DNA from: CAVPOO01 sp963707015
GTDB lineage: Bacteria; Pseudomonadota; Gammaproteobacteria; Thiohalobacterales; Thiohalobacteraceae
NCBI GenBank assembly: GCA_963707015.1
Contig: CAVPOO010000021.1
Location: 124,001 to 188,000, forward strand
Direction: 5' to 3'
Length of the DNA: 64,000 nucleotides
Within the stretch, counting starts at the first letter, position 1. Each line of letters begins with the position of its first letter. Under the pieces are notes generated by a model, which searched no databases, was not told the DNA's origin, and saw nothing but the letters and a program-made list of their open reading frames with translations. The position numbers and the translations under genes are program-made. This document shows, piece after piece, positions 1-8,089 of this stretch.

Positions 1-39
1 CCAGAACAGCAACCAGAATCCCGTTATCTTTATCCGCAT
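1..39 (-). CDS. amiC: Probable AmiC N-terminus (partial, runs off the left edge)
   Basis: Only the first 13 codons are in the window. An ATG at 39 is preceded by a good Shine-Dalgarno run (AGGGAG about 7 nt upstream), and the peptide begins MRIKITGFWLLFW, a basic then hydrophobic start that fits a signal peptide. In many gammaproteobacteria the gene after tsaE is the periplasmic N-acetylmuramoyl-L-alanine amidase AmiC, so the identity rests on gene order plus the signal-like start. No catalytic residues are visible here. About 100 bp separate it from tsaE. Confidence 0.45.
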   Translation of the reverse strand, partial: MRIKITGFWLLFW

Positions 40-145
40 GGCCGGCTCCCTGGGCGGTTTTGCGGTTATCTAGCCACAAGCTGAAAATATTTTCAAGCTT
101 TTCCCTTCTTTAACCGTCAGATAGCCGCTAAACCTATTTAAAAAT

Positions 146-607
146 CTAGACTTGTGGACTGTCCAGTTGGCGCACAATGTCCCGCCCGCGATCTGAGGTC
201 GGCAACAGCTGCAGGACGCGCCCTTCCCCGCGATACTCAATCTGAATCTCGAGGTCCGGGGACGGCAGAACACCGAGGCCGCGATCGGGCCACTCGATCA
301 GGCACAGGTCGGCTTCTTCCAGCAGATCACGAATCCCGATCCACTCGAGTTCCTCCGCGTCCGCCAGGCGGTAGAGGTCCAGGTGATAGAGGTTGACGCC
401 TTCCAGGCTGTAGGATTCCAGCAGCGTATAGGTGGGACTCTTGACCCGTCCCGCATACCCCAGGGCACGCACGAAGCCGCGTACCAGCGTCGTCTTGCCG
501 GCGCCAAGCTCACCCTGAAGAAAGATCACTCCGCCCTGCGTGCTGGCCTGCGCAAGCCGGCTGCCGAAGGCCTCCATGGCCGCGGGGTCCGCAATCTCTA
601 TCGGCAC
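146..607 (-). CDS. tsaE: tRNA threonylcarbamoyladenosine biosynthesis ATPase TsaE
   Basis: TsaE is the small P-loop ATPase that works with TsaB and TsaD to make threonylcarbamoyladenosine at position 37 of ANN-decoding tRNAs. The 153-residue product has the family length. It shows the Walker A motif GELGAGKTT at residues 32-40, followed by the typical SPTYTLLESY and LYHLDLYRL segments and a late W-P-D motif. The start is a GTG at 607, overlapping the end of nnr by 10 nt, which indicates a translationally coupled nnr-tsaE pair as in many gammaproteobacteria. An internal ATG (residue 11) would remove conserved N-terminal sequence, so I prefer GTG. Confidence 0.95.
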   Translation of the reverse strand: MPIEIADPAAMEAFGSRLAQASTQGGVIFLQGELGAGKTTLVRGFVRALGYAGRVKSPTYTLLESYSLEGVNLYHLDLYRLADAEELEWIGIRDLLEEADLCLIEWPDRGLGVLPSPDLEIQIEYRGEGRVLQLLPTSDRGRDIVRQLDSPQV

Positions 608-2079
608 GGATTGATCTGTCCCCGCAATGCCTCGATCACATCGAGCGCGACCAGGCCACGTTCGCCATCGCCCGCCGCGGCGTCGGCAGCCGCGCCATGC
701 ACGTAGACCGCGGCCCGCGCCGCATCCTCCCGGGTCAGGCCCTGCGCCAGCAGCGCGGCGAGTATACCTGTCAGCACGTCCCCCATGCCGCCACTGGCCA
801 TGCCCGGATTCCCTGTCGGGCAGACCGCAAACTCGTCACCGTTGCACACGAGGGTGCCAGCCCCTTTCAGCACGGCGACTGCCGCGTACTCCTTCACCAG
901 TGCCGCTACTGCCGCGAACCGATCGCTCTGAACTGCCTCAGACGATCGGCGCAGCAAGCGCGCCGCCTCGCCTGGATGCGGCGTCAGTATCCAGTTGCCC
1001 CGCTGCTGGCGGTGCCTGGCCAGAAGATTCAGGGCATCCGCGTCAACCACCAGAGGCAGGGAGCTGGCCAGCGCCGTTGCAAACATCATCCGTGACCATG
1101 CCGACTGCCCGAGTCCGGGTCCGATCGCCACCACCGTGGCCCGCTCCAACAGTGCCAGCAGATCGTGCGCCGATTTGACGCCGTGGCTCATCAGTTCGGG
1201 GCGGCCACCGGTGATCAGCGCGACGTGTTCGGGCTGCGTCGCGACGCTCACCAGGCCGGCACCGCTGCGGGCTGCGGCCTCGGCCGCCAGGCGCGCGGCG
1301 CCCCCCATACCATGATCCCCGCCAATCACCAGCACGTGACCGTTGGCACCCTTGTGCTGGGTCCGTGGCCGGCGCGGCAGACAATCCGCCACCTGCCCCG
1401 GTCCAAGCAGCCAGCTATCGGTCGTCACCTCCGCATAGATATCCGGCGGAACATCCAGATCGACGAAATCGATGGCCCCTGCGAACTCCGGCCCCTCCCC
1501 GGTGTAGAGCCCGCGCTTGCGCCCGATGAAAGTGACGGTCCGGTCGGCACGCACCGCAACACCCAGCACCGACCCGGTGTCGGCATGCAGACCACTGGGG
1601 ATATCGATGGCAAGCACGGGCGCCGCCTGCGCATTGATCGCCTGTACCGCCTCGCGCCAGGCCCCTTCCACCGGCCTCTCCAGACCGGTGCCGAACAAGG
1701 CATCGATCAGCACGTCGACATCATCGATCGCAGCGTCCGCAGGACAAACGGGAGTCAGTCCGGCCGCCCTGGCGGCTTCGGCCGCGGTGCGGGCATCCCC
1801 TCGAAGACGCTCCCCGTCACCGACCTGCACGATACGCACATCGAGGCCGGCAGCCCGTGCCAGGCGTGCCAGCACAAAGCCATCGCCGCCGTTATTGCCG
1901 ACACCGCAGAAGACCGCAACCCGACGTGCGCCCGGCCACTGCTCCCTCAGCACGCTGAACGCGGCCGCGCCCGCCCGGGACATCAGGGTATAGCCGGGGA
2001 CGCCACGCACCTCGATGGCAAGGCGATCCAGCTCGCGCACCGCGTTGGCGCGGTACAGTGGGATTTGCGTTCGTAACAT
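598..2079 (-). CDS. nnr: Bifunctional NAD(P)H-hydrate repair enzyme (epimerase plus dehydratase)
   Basis: This enzyme repairs damaged NAD(P)H hydrates. The N-terminal YjeF_N domain (roughly residues 1-215; FCGVGNNGGDGFVLARL motif) interconverts the R and S epimers. The C-terminal ribokinase-like domain (about 225-490; GGMGDVLTGILAALLAQG motif) is the ADP-dependent dehydratase. I place the start at the ATG at 2079 (MLRTQIPLYRANAV). The reading frame is open for 15 more codons upstream, but these lie in the palindromic repeat at 2081-2226 and look non-native. It is followed by tsaE with a 10-nt overlap and is divergent from queG. Confidence 0.96.
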   Translation of the reverse strand: MLRTQIPLYRANAVRELDRLAIEVRGVPGYTLMSRAGAAAFSVLREQWPGARRVAVFCGVGNNGGDGFVLARLARAAGLDVRIVQVGDGERLRGDARTAAEAARAAGLTPVCPADAAIDDVDVLIDALFGTGLERPVEGAWREAVQAINAQAAPVLAIDIPSGLHADTGSVLGVAVRADRTVTFIGRKRGLYTGEGPEFAGAIDFVDLDVPPDIYAEVTTDSWLLGPGQVADCLPRRPRTQHKGANGHVLVIGGDHGMGGAARLAAEAAARSGAGLVSVATQPEHVALITGGRPELMSHGVKSAHDLLALLERATVVAIGPGLGQSAWSRMMFATALASSLPLVVDADALNLLARHRQQRGNWILTPHPGEAARLLRRSSEAVQSDRFAAVAALVKEYAAVAVLKGAGTLVCNGDEFAVCPTGNPGMASGGMGDVLTGILAALLAQGLTREDAARAAVYVHGAAADAAAGDGERGLVALDVIEALRGQINPCR

Positions 2080-2080
2080 A

Positions 2081-2226
2081 TGAAGCTGACTGCCAGTATT
2101 TTTATGTATAGTCACGGAATCCACGGAAGGACACGGAAAAATTTCTCATGGGTGTTCGTTCTTTCCGTGTCCTTCCGTGGATTCCGTGGCCATAATATCC
2201 GTCCTCATCAGATTGAAAAAGCACTA
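2081..2226. mobile_element. MITE-like palindromic element, copy A (truncated)
   Basis: This is a copy of the dispersed element described under the 44955-45139 entry. It contains the internal palindrome (arms 2112-2139 and 2162-2189, CCACGGAATCCACGG type, 27 of 28 positions complementary). One outer end reads into CTAG (TA at 2225-2226). The other outer end, about 40 bp in full copies, is missing, so the element stops two bases from the nnr start codon. It fills the divergent nnr/queG intergenic region and may have replaced the native nnr upstream sequence. Confidence 0.85.
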
Positions 2227-2351
2227 GCCCGGAATACAGCCCCGGGTAAGTTCTGGCTCGGACGCGTCTGTGGCCTGTCTCCGATGGGTTCTGCCCCGCC
2301 ACTCGGTGAGAAAACTGACACAGGGCAAGCGCAGATGCGGCGCAAGCGCCT

Positions 2352-2357
2352 TATAAT
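2352..2357 (+). promoter_or_regulatory. Candidate -10 box of queG
   Basis: A perfect TATAAT lies here. Transcription would then start near 2364, which argues against translation from the GTG at 2364 and for the ATG at 2406 as the queG start. No convincing -35 box is visible at 17 bp spacing. Confidence 0.5.
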
Positions 2358-2405
2358 CTGTCTGTGCGCAGCCACCATACCGCGAAGCGCGGTGACGATG
2401 CCAGT

Positions 2406-3491
2406 ATGCCCAAGCCCGGTCCCGATGCAGCCCCTTCACTCGACTTCCATGCCCTCGCGCGCACGATCAGGCGCTGGGCCGGCGAACTGGGTTTCCAGCA
2501 GCTTGGCATCGCCGACACGGTTCTGGACGAGGACGAGGCCCATCTCCTGGCCTGGCTCGCCGACGGTTTCCACGGCGAGATGGCCTACATGCCAAGGCAT
2601 GGCACCCGACGGAGCCGACCGGCGGAACTCGTGCCCGGCACGCAAAGTATCATCACGGTGCGGATGGACTACTGGCCGCCCGATGCCGAGCCGGCAGAGG
2701 CCGTACTGAACGCACCCGCATCCGCCTACATCTCCCGTTATGCCCTGGGTCGGGACTATCACAAGGTAGTGCGGCGCCGGTTGCAGCGGCTTGCCGAACG
2801 CATTGTGTCAGTTGCCGGCCCCTTCGGCTACCGGGTCTTTACAGACAGCGCCCCGGTTCTGGAAAAAGCCCTCGCCCAGAAGGCGGGGCTTGGCTGGATC
2901 GGAAAACACACCAATCTGCTCCAGGAAAAGGCCGGCTCCTGGTTTTTTCTCGGCGAACTCTTTACCAGCCTGCCCCTGCCGGCGGATTCCCCGGGCAGCA
3001 ATCACTGCGGCACCTGCCAGGCCTGCATCGACATCTGTCCGACGCGGGCAATCCTCGCACCTTACCGGCTGGATGCGCGACGCTGCATCTCCTATCTGAC
3101 CATCGAACTGAAGGGATCGATTCCCGAGGCGCTGCGCCCCGCCATCGGCAACCGCATCTATGGCTGTGATGACTGTCAGCTCGTCTGCCCCTGGAACCGC
3201 TTTGCCACCGGCACGCGCGAGGCCGATTTCCATGCCCGTCACCCTCTGGACGCAGTCCCGCTTGTGGACCTCTTCCGGTGGCACGAGGCCGATTTTCTGC
3301 AACGCACCGAAGGTTCCGCCATCCGGCGCATTGGTTATCTGCGCTGGCTGCGCAACATTGCCGTGGCCCTGGGCAATGCGCCGACGACACCCCAGGTCAT
3401 CGCTGCGCTGTCCTCGCGCCGCGACCACCCCTCCGAGCTGATACGCGAACACGTGGCCTGGGCGCTCCGGCAGCACGAGGAACGGCAGTGA
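2406..3491 (+). CDS. queG: Epoxyqueuosine reductase QueG
   Basis: QueG catalyses the last step of queuosine synthesis, the cobalamin-dependent reduction of epoxyqueuosine to queuosine in tRNA. The 361-residue product has two 4Fe-4S cluster motifs: CGTCQACIDICP at about residues 201-212 and CDDCQLVCPW at about 254-263. A short C-terminal segment with HEAT-repeat character follows (SSRRDHPSELIREHVAWAL). The frame opens at a GTG at 2364, but a TATAAT box at 2352-2357 would put the transcript start there, so the ATG at 2406 is preferred. It is divergent from nnr-tsaE, a common gammaproteobacterial arrangement. A heptamer repeat array begins right behind its stop codon. Confidence 0.96.
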   Translation: MPKPGPDAAPSLDFHALARTIRRWAGELGFQQLGIADTVLDEDEAHLLAWLADGFHGEMAYMPRHGTRRSRPAELVPGTQSIITVRMDYWPPDAEPAEAVLNAPASAYISRYALGRDYHKVVRRRLQRLAERIVSVAGPFGYRVFTDSAPVLEKALAQKAGLGWIGKHTNLLQEKAGSWFFLGELFTSLPLPADSPGSNHCGTCQACIDICPTRAILAPYRLDARRCISYLTIELKGSIPEALRPAIGNRIYGCDDCQLVCPWNRFATGTREADFHARHPLDAVPLVDLFRWHEADFLQRTEGSAIRRIGYLRWLRNIAVALGNAPTTPQVIAALSSRRDHPSELIREHVAWALRQHEERQ

Positions 3492-3855
3492 GGGGTCAGG
3501 AGTGTGGAATGAGGAGTTAGGGGAAGACGCGACGCGTCGACATCGATCCGCTCTCCGGTCTATGCCCGCGCCCCAACCCTGCGGCCAGCAGTGAAAACGC
3601 GCACCGAACTCTTCCCTCACTCCTGTATGCTGTAGTTCCGTATTCCGTATTCCGTATTCCGTATTCCGTATTCTGTATTCTGGATCCTGGATTCTGACTC
3701 CTGGATTCTGACTCCTCACTCCTCACTCCTGTATTCTGTATTCTGTATTCTGTATTCTGGATGCTGACTCCTCACTCCTCACTCCTGTATTCTGTATTCT
3801 GTATTCTGGATCCTGGATTCTGACTCCTCACTCCTCACTCCTCACTCCTCACCCT
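3492..3855. repeat. Degenerate heptanucleotide tandem array, locus 1
   Basis: The queG/rsmI intergenic region (343 bp) holds no credible gene. From about 3632 to 3855, reading the plus strand, it consists of 7-bp units such as TATTCCG, TATTCTG, GATTCTG, GATCCTG and ACTCCTC in long phased runs. A short stretch at 3492-3523 carries purine-rich units of the opposite orientation (GGGTCAG, GAGTGTG, GAATGAG), directly after the queG stop. About 110 bp of non-repetitive sequence lies between the two. The array runs into the last codons of rsmI and supplies its stop codon. Confidence 0.9.
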
Positions 3856-4686
3856 TGCGAGCGCCAGCGCATACATCTCATTTTTGCGCCGCCCCGTGAC
3901 CGCAGCCGCCAGCGCGGCCGCCTTCTTGACCGGCAGTTCAGCCAGGAGCAGATCCAGAATCCTGATACCCTCGGCCTCGTCCGCGGTTTGCGTCACGGCA
4001 GCCCCTTCGACCAGTACCACGAACTCCCCTTTCCCGCGATTCGGCTCCGCTGCCAGCCACTCAGCCAGCGCCTCGAGCCGATCACCGTGCACCTCCTCGA
4101 AGGTCTTGGTGAGTTCACGCGCAATGACAGCCTGGCGGTTTTCACCGAATGCGTCACGCATATCGGCGAGCGTGTCATGGATGCGGTGGCTGGACTCATA
4201 AAAAACCAGCGTCCGCGTTTCGCCCGTCAATGCCTCGAGCCTGGCCAGACGCGCGCTGTGCCTGCTCGGCAAGAAGCCCTCGAAGACGAAGCGGTCCGTC
4301 GGCAGGCCGGCAACCGACAGCGCCGCCGTCAGCGCACTGGCACCCGGGATGGGACTGACGGCAATGCCTGCCGCCTGCGCGGCGCGCGTCAGACGAAAAC
4401 CCGGATCGCTGATAAGCGGGGTCCCGGCATCCGAGATCAGTGCAATCGACTCGCCGGCGCCCAGCGACCCGACCAGCGCCTCGGCCATTTCGCGCTCGTT
4501 GTGTTCGTGAAATGCGACCATGGGTGTGGAGATACCGTAGTGACCCAGCAGGCGCTGGCTGTGCCGCGTGTCCTCGGCAGCGATCCGGTCAACGCTCGCC
4601 AACACCTTCAGAGCGCGCTGACTGATGTCTTCCAGGTTACCTATCGGTGTTGCAACAACGTACAATACGCCAGCCTTGACGCCCAT
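3835..4686 (-). CDS. rsmI: 16S rRNA (cytidine-1402-2'-O)-methyltransferase RsmI
   Basis: RsmI 2'-O-methylates C1402 in the decoding centre of 16S rRNA using S-adenosylmethionine. The 283-residue product starts MGVKAGVLYVVATPIGNLEDIS and has the tetrapyrrole-methylase-like fold signatures: ATPIGNLEDI, AAEDTRHSQRLL, ALISDAGTPLISDPGF and IPGASALTAALSVAGL. I use the ATG at 4686 because upstream sequence in the same frame is not family-like. The last codons (RSEE-stop) are encoded by GAGGAGT heptamer units of the adjoining repeat, so the natural C-terminus has probably been replaced or extended by a few residues. It is divergent from lpoA, as in E. coli. Confidence 0.95.
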   Translation of the reverse strand: MGVKAGVLYVVATPIGNLEDISQRALKVLASVDRIAAEDTRHSQRLLGHYGISTPMVAFHEHNEREMAEALVGSLGAGESIALISDAGTPLISDPGFRLTRAAQAAGIAVSPIPGASALTAALSVAGLPTDRFVFEGFLPSRHSARLARLEALTGETRTLVFYESSHRIHDTLADMRDAFGENRQAVIARELTKTFEEVHGDRLEALAEWLAAEPNRGKGEFVVLVEGAAVTQTADEAEGIRILDLLLAELPVKKAAALAAAVTGRRKNEMYALALARVRSEE

Positions 4687-4997
4687 GTTCTGCCCCTGTT
4701 CCGAGACACCTGCGCTGCGCCCCGAGCACTGAATGAAACCTCTACCAGGAAGGCTACACAGCCCTACATGTCGAGCATGAAAACCAGTACAATAGCCGCC
4801 ATTGTGCGTTTCACCAAGTCCGTAGTCCGGATTTCTCACAGGGATCCCGGATACTGGCGCAGGAATCGTGTGTCTGGACGCCGCTCTGGGCGGAGCCAGG
4901 TAAGCGAAAGGTCCGGTGGACCTTTCGCCTGCGGAGCGGGCTTGGCCCAGCCGAGCCCTGGGCGCGATAAAGTGGTAGCTGTAGCTATACCACTGGA
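4687..4997. other. rsmI/lpoA intergenic region with three successive hairpins
   Basis: No gene is recognised here. Three inverted repeats lie in tandem: an 11-bp perfect stem with a 3-nt loop (4904-4914/4918-4928, GCGAAAGGTCC arm), a 6-bp stem (4945-4950/4958-4963) and a 7-bp stem (4971-4977/4988-4994, AGTGGTA arm) with further inner pairing. None is followed by a T-run, so they do not look like intrinsic terminators. A TACAAT at 4788-4793 could be a weak -10 box. The hairpins lie in the presumed lpoA leader. Confidence 0.6.
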
Positions 4998-5072
4998 GTG
5001 AAAAGCAAGTCCAGGCGCATGAGGACCAGCCAGGGCCGGGATAGGCATCTCTACAAAGACACTGCCTTTTGC

Positions 5073-7130
5073 ATGCTCAACACAATTTCAATCGGCGCAG
5101 GAGAATACGATCTTCCAACGCCGCCCTGTGAGAAATCCGGGCGAGTCCTCTTCCCCCTGATAAGTGTCCTGCTGGCGGCGTTGCTGCTGGTCGGCTGCGC
5201 GGCTCCGCCGGTCAAGACGGCACCCCCGGTTGACGCCCAGCGCCTCGCTCAGGCGGAGACCCTGCAGGCGGCGGGCGAATATCGCGCAGCAGCGGATATC
5301 TACCTGTCCCTGGCCGGCGAGACGACCGCGCCGCTCAGCCATGACCTGCAGCTCGCGGCGATCGAGAGCCTGCTCGCGGGCGGTGATATGGAACAGGCGC
5401 GCAGACTGCTGGACGCGCTGCCGGCCGACCTGAATCCGGGGCAAGCCAACCGGGTCCGCCTGGCCCGCGCCGAATCCGCATTGCTGAACTATGAGGCCGA
5501 GGCGGCGCTCGAGTTGCTGAGCATGCCACTGGAGAAACCCACGCCCGAACAGGAGACCCGTTATCACCGGCTGCGCGCCAGCGCCCACAGCCTGCGCGGT
5601 GACTATGTGTCCAGTATTCAGGAACGCATCTGGGTCGATGCGATGCTGGCACCCGGGGCGGAACGCCAGGCAAATCAGCTGGCGCTCTGGCAGGATCTGA
5701 TGCGGCTCGACGATCCGACACGCACCCGGCTCGAGGCCACCTCGTCCTCGGAAGTGCTGATCGGCTGGCTGTCACTCGCAACGCTGGTGCGCCAGCATCA
5801 GCAGGAACCGGCACGCCTGGCCGAGCGCCTCAGCGACTGGCAGTTACGCCACCCGAGCCACCCGGCAGTGGCCGGAGGCATTGTCGCCGACCTGCAGGCC
5901 GGCATCGCGCGCATCAGTGAATACCCGCACCGGATTGGCGTGCTCCTCCCCTCGACAGGACCCTGGGCGCAGGCCGCAGCCGCCGTGCGGGACGGCATGC
6001 TCGCCGCGTACTATGACCCGCGAAGTCCTGCAAATCGCCCCGCATTACACTTTTACGACATCGGCACAGATCCCGGCCAGACCTGGGCGCGGTACCAGGA
6101 GGCGGTTCGCGACGGGATGAGCTTCATTGTCGGCCCCTTGCGCAAGGAATCGGTAACGGAACTCGCACGCGCCGTCACGCTCGAGATTCCGGTGCTGGCG
6201 CTTAATACCACGGAGTCAGCAGACCCGACCCCGGTCAACCTTTATCGCTTCAGTCTGGCGCCCGAGGATGAGGCCAGACAACTGGCAGAACAGGCGCGCA
6301 GTGACGGCTACGCGCATGCCCTGGCGATCCTCCCCGACGGGCCCTGGGGCGAGCGGGTCCTCGCGGCATTTGCCGCCCGGTGGCAGGCCTTGGGCGGTGA
6401 ATTGCTGGAGGTGCAGCGCTTTGGGGAAGAGCAGAAAGAGTTATCCAATAGCGTGAGCACGCTGCTGAACATCGATGACAGCAAACGCCGCCACCGGAAC
6501 CTCACAGCCGCACTGGGCGAAAAGCTTGAGTTCGAACCACGCCGACGACAGGACGCGGATTTTGTTCTGCTCGTGGCGCCGCCCGAGCGGGCGCGTCTGC
6601 TGCGTCCCCTGCTGCGGTTCCATCGGGCCTCCGACCTGCCGGTCCTCGCCACCTCGCATGTCTATGCGGGATACCCCGATGCCACCGCCGATGATGACAT
6701 GAACGGGGTGGTGTTTTGCGACATGCCCTGGGTCCTGAGCGACGGCGACCAGGTCGCGCCATTGCGGCAGTCCTTTGACGAGGCGATGCCGGATCGCCCG
6801 GCGCGCTACACGCGTTTTTATGCCATGGGCATCGATGCCTACAAGCTGGTACCTTACCTTCCGGAACTGGGTCGCGGGACCTTTCAGTGGTATCGAGGGG
6901 TCACCGGTGACCTGAGCCTGGACGACGAGCGCGACGTCCATCGTTCGCTGCTCTGGGCGCAGTTCCAGAACGGCGTACCGCAGCGGGTGCAGGTTGCGAC
7001 GCCGTCTGTACCCGGGTCGGCGCGCGATGATAATTTCCCACGTCAGGACGACGGGCCGGAGCCGGCCACACGCAGGGAGGCAGACAATGACGCAACGAGC
7101 GGCGCATATCGCGACGGGCCAACGCGCTGA
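5073..7130 (+). CDS. lpoA: Outer-membrane lipoprotein LpoA, activator of penicillin-binding protein PBP1A
   Basis: LpoA is an outer-membrane lipoprotein that reaches through the peptidoglycan to stimulate PBP1A. The product has a hydrophobic signal segment ending in the lipobox LLVGC, a TPR-like helical N-terminal half, and a C-terminal periplasmic-binding-protein-like domain starting near HRIGVLLPSTGPWAQAA. The length (685 residues) is close to E. coli LpoA (678). The start is uncertain: the frame opens at a GTG at 4998; the ATG at 5073 gives a shorter but still long pre-lipobox region. A strong AGGAG at 5099-5103 has no in-frame ATG, GTG or TTG at suitable spacing. It is the first gene of lpoA-yraN-diaA-dolP. 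Confidence 0.92.
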   Translation: MLNTISIGAGEYDLPTPPCEKSGRVLFPLISVLLAALLLVGCAAPPVKTAPPVDAQRLAQAETLQAAGEYRAAADIYLSLAGETTAPLSHDLQLAAIESLLAGGDMEQARRLLDALPADLNPGQANRVRLARAESALLNYEAEAALELLSMPLEKPTPEQETRYHRLRASAHSLRGDYVSSIQERIWVDAMLAPGAERQANQLALWQDLMRLDDPTRTRLEATSSSEVLIGWLSLATLVRQHQQEPARLAERLSDWQLRHPSHPAVAGGIVADLQAGIARISEYPHRIGVLLPSTGPWAQAAAAVRDGMLAAYYDPRSPANRPALHFYDIGTDPGQTWARYQEAVRDGMSFIVGPLRKESVTELARAVTLEIPVLALNTTESADPTPVNLYRFSLAPEDEARQLAEQARSDGYAHALAILPDGPWGERVLAAFAARWQALGGELLEVQRFGEEQKELSNSVSTLLNIDDSKRRHRNLTAALGEKLEFEPRRRQDADFVLLVAPPERARLLRPLLRFHRASDLPVLATSHVYAGYPDATADDDMNGVVFCDMPWVLSDGDQVAPLRQSFDEAMPDRPARYTRFYAMGIDAYKLVPYLPELGRGTFQWYRGVTGDLSLDDERDVHRSLLWAQFQNGVPQRVQVATPSVPGSARDDNFPRQDDGPEPATRREADNDATSGAYRDGPTR

Positions 7131-7470
7131 AGAGTGGGCCCACCAGTTCCTTACACAGCAGGGGCTGGAACTGGTTACGCGCAATTTCCGCTGCCGCAGG
7201 GGGGAGATTGACCTGATCATGCGCCACGGGCAGCATCTGGTGTTCGTCGAGGTCAGGTACCGCAAGACCAGCAGATACGGATCGGCAGCGGAGACCGTGG
7301 ACTCCCGGAAACGCGCCCGCCTGATTCATTGCGCCGAATATTTCCTGAAATGCTTTCCGTCACTCGCACGATTGCCTGCGCGCTTTGATGTGGTGACACT
7401 GGCACCGGACGCATCAGGTGCGGTCAGCTTCGACACCGGCTGGATACCCAACGCCTTCGACGCCGCCTGA
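7087..7470 (+). CDS. yraN: YraN family protein (UPF0102, endonuclease-like fold)
   Basis: This is a conserved protein of the UPF0102 family, which has a restriction-endonuclease-like core but no firmly established role. The 127-residue product shows the family motifs GQRAEEWAHQFL, NFRCRRGEIDLIM and LVFVEVRYRK. The E-I-D-L and V-E-V-(R)-(Y)-R-K segments match the putative nuclease residues. The start is the ATG at 7087 with GGAGG 6 nt upstream. It overlaps the end of lpoA by 44 nt, so it is co-translated with it, and it is followed closely by diaA. Confidence 0.93.
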   Translation: MTQRAAHIATGQRAEEWAHQFLTQQGLELVTRNFRCRRGEIDLIMRHGQHLVFVEVRYRKTSRYGSAAETVDSRKRARLIHCAEYFLKCFPSLARLPARFDVVTLAPDASGAVSFDTGWIPNAFDAA

Positions 7471-7491
7471 GCATTGAGCCAAAGTTTATCC

Positions 7492-8085
7492 ATGGAAGCG
7501 GAACAACGTATCGCCCGGCATTTCCAGCAGAGCATCGACACCCAACGCCAGACCCTGTCCAGCGCCGCCACGGCAATCGTGCGTGCCGGCAGGAAACTGG
7601 CCGACCGCCTGGACCAAGGCGGCAAGATACTGATCTGCGGGAATGGCGGTTCTGCCGCTGATGCACAGCACTTTGCATCCGAGCTGACCAACCGCTTCGA
7701 GATGCCGCGGCGGGGCTTGCCCGCAATTGCCTTGACGACAGACAGTTCTGCGCTGACATCCATTGCCAACGATTACACCTTCGACCAGGTGTTCGCCAGA
7801 CAGATACATGCGCTTGGCAGCGCCGGTGACCTGCTGCTAGCCATCTCTACCAGTGGCAATTCTGCTAACATCGTGCAGGCCGTGCATGCAGCGCGGGCAC
7901 GGGCCATGGCGGTTGTTACCCTGACGGGCCGCGACGGCGGCGAACTGAGCGGAATCCTTGCCGAGGATGATGTGGAAGTGCGTGTGCCCGCCGCGTCGAC
8001 CGCCCGTATTCAGGAGACCCATATCCTGATTATTCATTGTTGGTGCGATTTGATTGACCATCACTTTTCCGGACAGGAGACATAA
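7492..8085 (+). CDS. diaA: SIS-domain protein DiaA (DnaA initiator-associating, GmhA-like)
   Basis: This protein has the phosphoheptose-isomerase/SIS fold. Visible motifs are GGKILICGNGGSAADAQHFASEL, LTTDSSALTSIANDY, LLAISTSGNSANIV and a C-terminal ARIQETHILIIHCWCDLID helix. In E. coli the gene at this position is diaA, whose tetrameric product binds DnaA and regulates initiation. Sequence alone cannot exclude GmhA (sedoheptulose-7-phosphate isomerase), a close paralogue. An ATG at 7492 gives 197 residues, matching DiaA (196); a TTG at 7474 is possible. Gene order between yraN and dolP supports DiaA. Confidence 0.85.
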   Translation: MEAEQRIARHFQQSIDTQRQTLSSAATAIVRAGRKLADRLDQGGKILICGNGGSAADAQHFASELTNRFEMPRRGLPAIALTTDSSALTSIANDYTFDQVFARQIHALGSAGDLLLAISTSGNSANIVQAVHAARARAMAVVTLTGRDGGELSGILAEDDVEVRVPAASTARIQETHILIIHCWCDLIDHHFSGQET

Positions 8086-8089
8086 GTCC

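Noticed and set aside
3517..3726. Small frames encoding repeated NTEYG- or RIQNPE-like peptides (also at 9734-10066)
   Set aside because: They are translations of the heptamer arrays, not proteins.
3632..3855. CRISPR array
   Set aside because: The period is 7 bp with no spacers and no cas genes nearby.
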